In this document: positions 60,546 to 64,000 of the stretch, in pieces
How the letters are laid out: each line of letters begins with the position of its first letter
How positions within the stretch are numbered: the stretch's first letter is position 1
Assembly: GCF_018130695.1 (NCBI RefSeq)
Contig: NZ_JAFCJX010000041.1
Location: forward strand, 1-64,000
Direction of reading: 5' to 3'
Source: Bradyrhizobium jicamae
Lineage (GTDB): Bacteria > Pseudomonadota > Alphaproteobacteria > Rhizobiales > Xanthobacteraceae
DNA: 64,000 nt
Program-made: the position numbers and the translations under genes
Notes under the pieces: model-generated
What the model saw: the letters and a program-made list of their open reading frames with translations, nothing else
Told to the model about the DNA's origin: nothing
The model's database searches: none

Positions 60546-60899
60546 GCGGATTATGGACTGATTTGGCTTTCCGATAAAGCGAATTATTTTTGCGCCGAGG
60601 GCTGGACAGCCCAAATCACATTGAAATCGTTCGAAAAAACAGATTTTCCGCGCAAGGCGCCTGCTCGGCGAGTTGTAGGCGCCCACACGAACGCGCGTTC
60701 GATCCTGTCGTCGTTCTTCGAGGCGATGCGACACATGCGCGATACTGTTGCTACGCCGGCACACCCGTGGAGAAATCGACCGGGAACTTGGCAAGTTGTG
60801 CAACCTCGCGGCCACGCGCGATGGTCGGCGTGTTTCAGATCGCCTACGGTGTTTCCCGTTGTTTACGCGCTTCCCGGAATTGCCGACGGATTTTTTGGA
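60546..60899. other. Upstream region of the autotransporter
   Basis: 354 bases between repeat copy 2 and the autotransporter start. Mixed composition, no supported gene; the promoter should lie here. AT-rich patches at 60560-60640 and 60885-60900. Confidence 0.5.
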
Positions 60900-63800
60900 A
60901 TGAGCATGGGAATATTTGGCGGTTCGCGGCCGGCACGGCGGGGCATTTCAATCAAGGCATTGCTGGCGAGCACCGCGCTCAGTCGGGTGGCGCTTGGGGG
61001 CGCTGCGATCGCATCGCTGTCACTCGCCCTTGCGCTCCCTGCGCATGCGCAGGCGGTGGGTGGAACTGGCGGCTCGTCGGCGGGCGGGTTTGGCGTCGTG
61101 GGCGGTGCCGGTGGCAATGGCGCGAGCCCCAGCGGAAGCAATGGCTTCAACAGCTTCTTCGGTGGTAGCGGCGGCGGCGGTGCCGGGGTCAGCACCGCGA
61201 CGGGCCTGGGCGGCACGGGCGGGACAGGGGGCACCAGCCTCGTCGCCGCTGGCACGGATGGTGGCGCTGGCGGTGCCGGCGGCGCTTACAACCAGATCAA
61301 TCCGGCCACCATGGTGAGCGGTACCGGCACCACCGGCGGTACGGGCGGCGCCGCGGCGAACGCCACCAATTACGGCGGCGGCGGCGGTGGTGGCGGCGCC
61401 GCCGGCGGCGGCGTACTGTCGACCGGGGGGACATTCACCATCACTGGAGCAACGGTGATCCAGGGCGGTGTCGGTGGCACAGGCGGCGCCGGCGGCAACG
61501 GGACATTCGCCTATGGCGGCAACGGCGGAGTAGGTGGCGGCGGCGGCTCCGGCATCGACTTTACCGGCGCGGCCGCGTTGACCAACAACGGAAGCATCAC
61601 CGGCGGCGCGGGCGGGGCCGGCGGCGCGGGCGGGACCGGAAGCCTGCTGAACGGCACGGCCGGCGCGGTTGGCGCCGGCGGCGTCGGCATCACCGGCGCC
61701 AATCTCAACATCGTCAACAACGGCACGATCTCCGGCGGGCTGTCCGGCGACGGCGCCACGCGAGCCAATGCCATCACCTTCACCGGCGGCACCAACACGC
61801 TGCAGTTCGGCGGCGCGACGTCCGGGCTGACCGGCGATATCTCGATCTCGGTGTTTGGCTCGCTCGATTTCAATCAGGCAGCGACTTCGACCACGGTTTT
61901 CAACCGGATTACCGGCCAGGGAGACCTCATCAAGAGCAACACAGGCACCATCACCCTCTCGGGCACCAACTTCTACAGCGGTACAACCACGGTCAGCGGC
62001 GGGACGCTGGCGGGTGGCGCCGCGAATACCTTTAGTGCGACGAGTTCGATGATCATCACTGGCGGCACGCTCGATCTCGGCGGCTTCGCGCAGAGCATCA
62101 ACGTCGTCAATCTTATCGGCGGCACGATCACCAACGGTAGCCTAACCGGCATAACCACCATCGTGTCGCTGGGCGGGTCGGTCAACACGATCGGCGGCAG
62201 CGCGTCTCTCAGCACTAATAGTGGTTCGACGGTTCTTTCCGGCACCAACACCTATACTGGTGTGACCCACGTCGGCGGCGGCACGCTGGCGGGAGGCGCT
62301 GCTAACGCATTCAGCGCTGCCAGCGCGACCACCATCACCACTGGTGGCACCGTCGATCTCGGAGGCTTTGCGCAAACCATCAATTCGGTGAGCATCCTCG
62401 GCGGTGAGCTCAAGAACGGCACATTGACCGGCGCGGTGACCGCGTCCGGCGGCAGATTGAGTGACGTCAGCGGCGGCATGAGCCTGACGGTCAATATCGG
62501 CAGCACCACCATCTCGGGAGCCAACACCTACACCGGCACAACCACCATCAACAGTAGCGGAGCACTTGTCGCCTCCAACGCCGACGCGTTCAGCGCCACG
62601 AGCGTGACGACTGTCAACGGAGGCACCCTCGATCTTGGCGGCTTCGCGCAGACAGTCAACAGCGTGACGCTTACCAACGGTTTCTTGACGAATGGGTCAT
62701 TAACCGGGGCGGTGACCGTGACAGGCCTCGCGGAAATCAGCAATGTCGGCGGCGGCATGAGCTTGACGGCAAATGCCATGGTTCTGATGAGAGCAGTCAA
62801 CAGCTACAGCGGTGCCACCAATGTGAACAACGGTGGTCAGCTGTTTGCCCTCAACGGCAATGCGTTCAGCGCCGCCAGCGCAACCACGGTCAATACAGGC
62901 GGTGTTGTGGACCTCGGCGGCTTCGCGCAGACCATCAACGCGGTCTCGCTCGCCGGCGGCACGCTCAGGAACGGATCGCTGACCGGTGCGGTGACATCGA
63001 CCGGTGGCGCCATGGATAGCGTTGGCGGCAGCATGAGCCTGACGGCGAATGGCGGCACCACCACGCTCACCGGCTCCAATACGTATACGGGACTCACTAC
63101 GGTCAACAGCGGGGCGACGTTGATCGGCGGCAGTGCGAATGCATTCAGCGCCGCGAGTGCGATCCTCATCAACAATGGCGGTACGATTGATCTCGGCGGC
63201 TTTGCGCAGACGATCAACACTGTGGCGGTGGGCCGTGGCGGTATTCTGCAGAATGGATCGCTGACCGGCTTGATCGGTCTGGACGCTGGCACCATCGCGA
63301 ACATTTCGGGCACAGCGCGTGTCGTGGTTGAGAATCTCCAACCTTCGACGATTGCGGGAACCAACAGCTACACCGGTCCAACCGAGGTCGGTCATGAGTC
63401 CCGTTTTGCAGGCTTCACTGTCCTGAACGCCGCCAACGCCAACGCGTTCAGCGCGGCCAGCGACACGACGGTCTACTTTTATGATTTTATTGGTCTCGGT
63501 GGCTTCGCGCAGACTATTAATCACGTCACCCTCCGGGGGGGCATCATCGGCGGCGGAACGCTCACGGGTGCCGTGACGTCGTTCGGCGGCACGATCGAGG
63601 CGCTTGGCGGCACCGCCACGGTGACAGTGGGTGTTGGAACCACGCAAATACTTGGTGCTACCTACACGGGTGCGACCACGATCAACGCGGGCGGGACTCT
63701 CACGCCCGGATTTCCAGGCTTTGTCGGTGACTTCACCAACGCGTTCAGCGCAGCCAGCCTGACCACCGTGAATACGGGCGGCACGCTGGATCTCGGCGGA

Positions 63801-64000
63801 TTTGCCCAGACCATCAATGCAATCTCTCTCGCCGGCGGCCTGATCCGCAATGGTCCGCTGACGGGTGCGGTGACCTCGACCGGCGGCACGCTCGACGGTA
63901 TCGGCGGCTCCATGAGCCTCACCGTGAACAGCGGCGTCACCAACGTCACGGGCACCAACACCTATACCGGCGCGACCACGGTGAATGGCGGCCTGCTGTC
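60900..64000 (+). CDS. Large autotransporter with tandem beta-strand repeats (3' end outside window)
   Basis: Open from the ATG at 60900 (or 60906) to the window end, 1033 residues visible. A long signal region (RRGISIKALLASTALSRVAL, ALALPAHAQ) is followed by about 200 Gly-rich residues (GGxGGxG), then autotransporter-associated repeats (LSGTNTYTGxTTVNGGTL, NAFSAAS, DLGGFAQTIN). Seven LGGFAQ blocks start at 62076, 62358, 62634, 62913, 63192, 63495 and 63792, a period of 92-101 residues. Such passenger domains form beta-helix adhesins; the translocator barrel should follow beyond 64000. Minus-strand open frames here are shadows. Confidence 0.85.
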   Translation, partial: MSMGIFGGSRPARRGISIKALLASTALSRVALGGAAIASLSLALALPAHAQAVGGTGGSSAGGFGVVGGAGGNGASPSGSNGFNSFFGGSGGGGAGVSTATGLGGTGGTGGTSLVAAGTDGGAGGAGGAYNQINPATMVSGTGTTGGTGGAAANATNYGGGGGGGGAAGGGVLSTGGTFTITGATVIQGGVGGTGGAGGNGTFAYGGNGGVGGGGGSGIDFTGAAALTNNGSITGGAGGAGGAGGTGSLLNGTAGAVGAGGVGITGANLNIVNNGTISGGLSGDGATRANAITFTGGTNTLQFGGATSGLTGDISISVFGSLDFNQAATSTTVFNRITGQGDLIKSNTGTITLSGTNFYSGTTTVSGGTLAGGAANTFSATSSMIITGGTLDLGGFAQSINVVNLIGGTITNGSLTGITTIVSLGGSVNTIGGSASLSTNSGSTVLSGTNTYTGVTHVGGGTLAGGAANAFSAASATTITTGGTVDLGGFAQTINSVSILGGELKNGTLTGAVTASGGRLSDVSGGMSLTVNIGSTTISGANTYTGTTTINSSGALVASNADAFSATSVTTVNGGTLDLGGFAQTVNSVTLTNGFLTNGSLTGAVTVTGLAEISNVGGGMSLTANAMVLMRAVNSYSGATNVNNGGQLFALNGNAFSAASATTVNTGGVVDLGGFAQTINAVSLAGGTLRNGSLTGAVTSTGGAMDSVGGSMSLTANGGTTTLTGSNTYTGLTTVNSGATLIGGSANAFSAASAILINNGGTIDLGGFAQTINTVAVGRGGILQNGSLTGLIGLDAGTIANISGTARVVVENLQPSTIAGTNSYTGPTEVGHESRFAGFTVLNAANANAFSAASDTTVYFYDFIGLGGFAQTINHVTLRGGIIGGGTLTGAVTSFGGTIEALGGTATVTVGVGTTQILGATYTGATTINAGGTLTPGFPGFVGDFTNAFSAASLTTVNTGGTLDLGGFAQTINAISLAGGLIRNGPLTGAVTSTGGTLDGIGGSMSLTVNSGVTNVTGTNTYTGATTVNGGLL

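Noticed and set aside
60330..60815. Minus-strand frame through long repeat copy 2
   Set aside because: As above; no ribosome site and it crosses the repeat boundary.
61511..63961. Several Pro/Val-rich minus-strand frames
   Set aside because: Regular antisense shadows of the autotransporter repeats; they repeat with the same period.
61400..64000. CRISPR array
   Set aside because: The regular spacing comes from coding repeats of about 280 bases with diverged units, not short identical repeats with unique spacers. No array seen anywhere in the window.

Overview
The window looks like chromosomal DNA of a Bradyrhizobium or close relative (Alphaproteobacteria, Rhizobiales). Supporting signs: high GC coding sequence with G/C-ending codons, the beta-1,3/1,6-glucan genes ndvB and ndvC known from Bradyrhizobium, tandem outer-membrane proteins starting ADLAARPYTKAP, alphaproteobacterial LexA boxes (direct repeat GTTC-N7-GTTC), and several intergenic repeat families typical of this genus. 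All assignments come from reading the sequence; no database search was possible.

Layout. 1-3.3 kb: edge of a long intergenic repeat, a truncated higB toxin with intact higA, an AAA ATPase, an MxaD-like SRPBCC protein and a YVTN beta-propeller. 3.3-6.1 kb: nucleoside hydrolase, HAD phosphatase, DinB-fold protein and an AT-richer hypothetical gene, separated by REP-like palindromes. 6.1-12.2 kb: uvrA and ssb, each with a LexA box, around two tandem porin-like genes. 12.4-20.4 kb: a frameshifted DUF2306-like gene, gyrA, kup, a small secreted protein, coaD and two cyclophilins. 20.5-27.4 kb: SnoaL/LysR divergent pair, queA, asd (behind a Thr/Lys leader peptide and attenuator), PepSY protein, TetR regulator and tgt. 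27.4-35.4 kb: zinc-ribbon protein, holin-like/YihY pair, an Mfd-like helicase coupled to an RNase Z-like gene, cysK and a BrnA-like antitoxin. 35.4-46.9 kb: caspase-like protein, EamA transporter, RidA, secreted proteins, formyltransferase, CNNM/CorC protein, many microproteins and 3-hydroxybutyryl-CoA dehydrogenase. 46.9-50.8 kb: an orphan amino-acid-type binding protein with a FixK-like box, a third porin paralogue broken by a TAA codon, a double-glycine bacteriocin-like peptide and tRNA-Lys. 51-60 kb: ndvB/ndvC glucan locus, a SPOR-like protein and glmU. 60-64 kb: repeats and the first 1033 residues of a large repeat-rich autotransporter that runs off the window.

The most interesting signals are: (1) a complete ribosome-mediated attenuator upstream of asd, with a 23-codon leader peptide carrying seven Thr and three Lys codons, an alternative antiterminator helix and an intrinsic terminator, driven by a promoter that puts the transcript start at or next to the leader ATG; (2) a 74-residue double-glycine leader peptide precursor resembling class II bacteriocins or microcins; (3) a tRNA-guanine transglycosylase in which all four canonical zinc ligands are replaced; (4) REP-like palindromes whose outer GTAGGG end supplies the TAG stop codon of three different genes; and (5) three decayed genes (higB, a DUF2306-like gene, a porin), each with a readable lesion.
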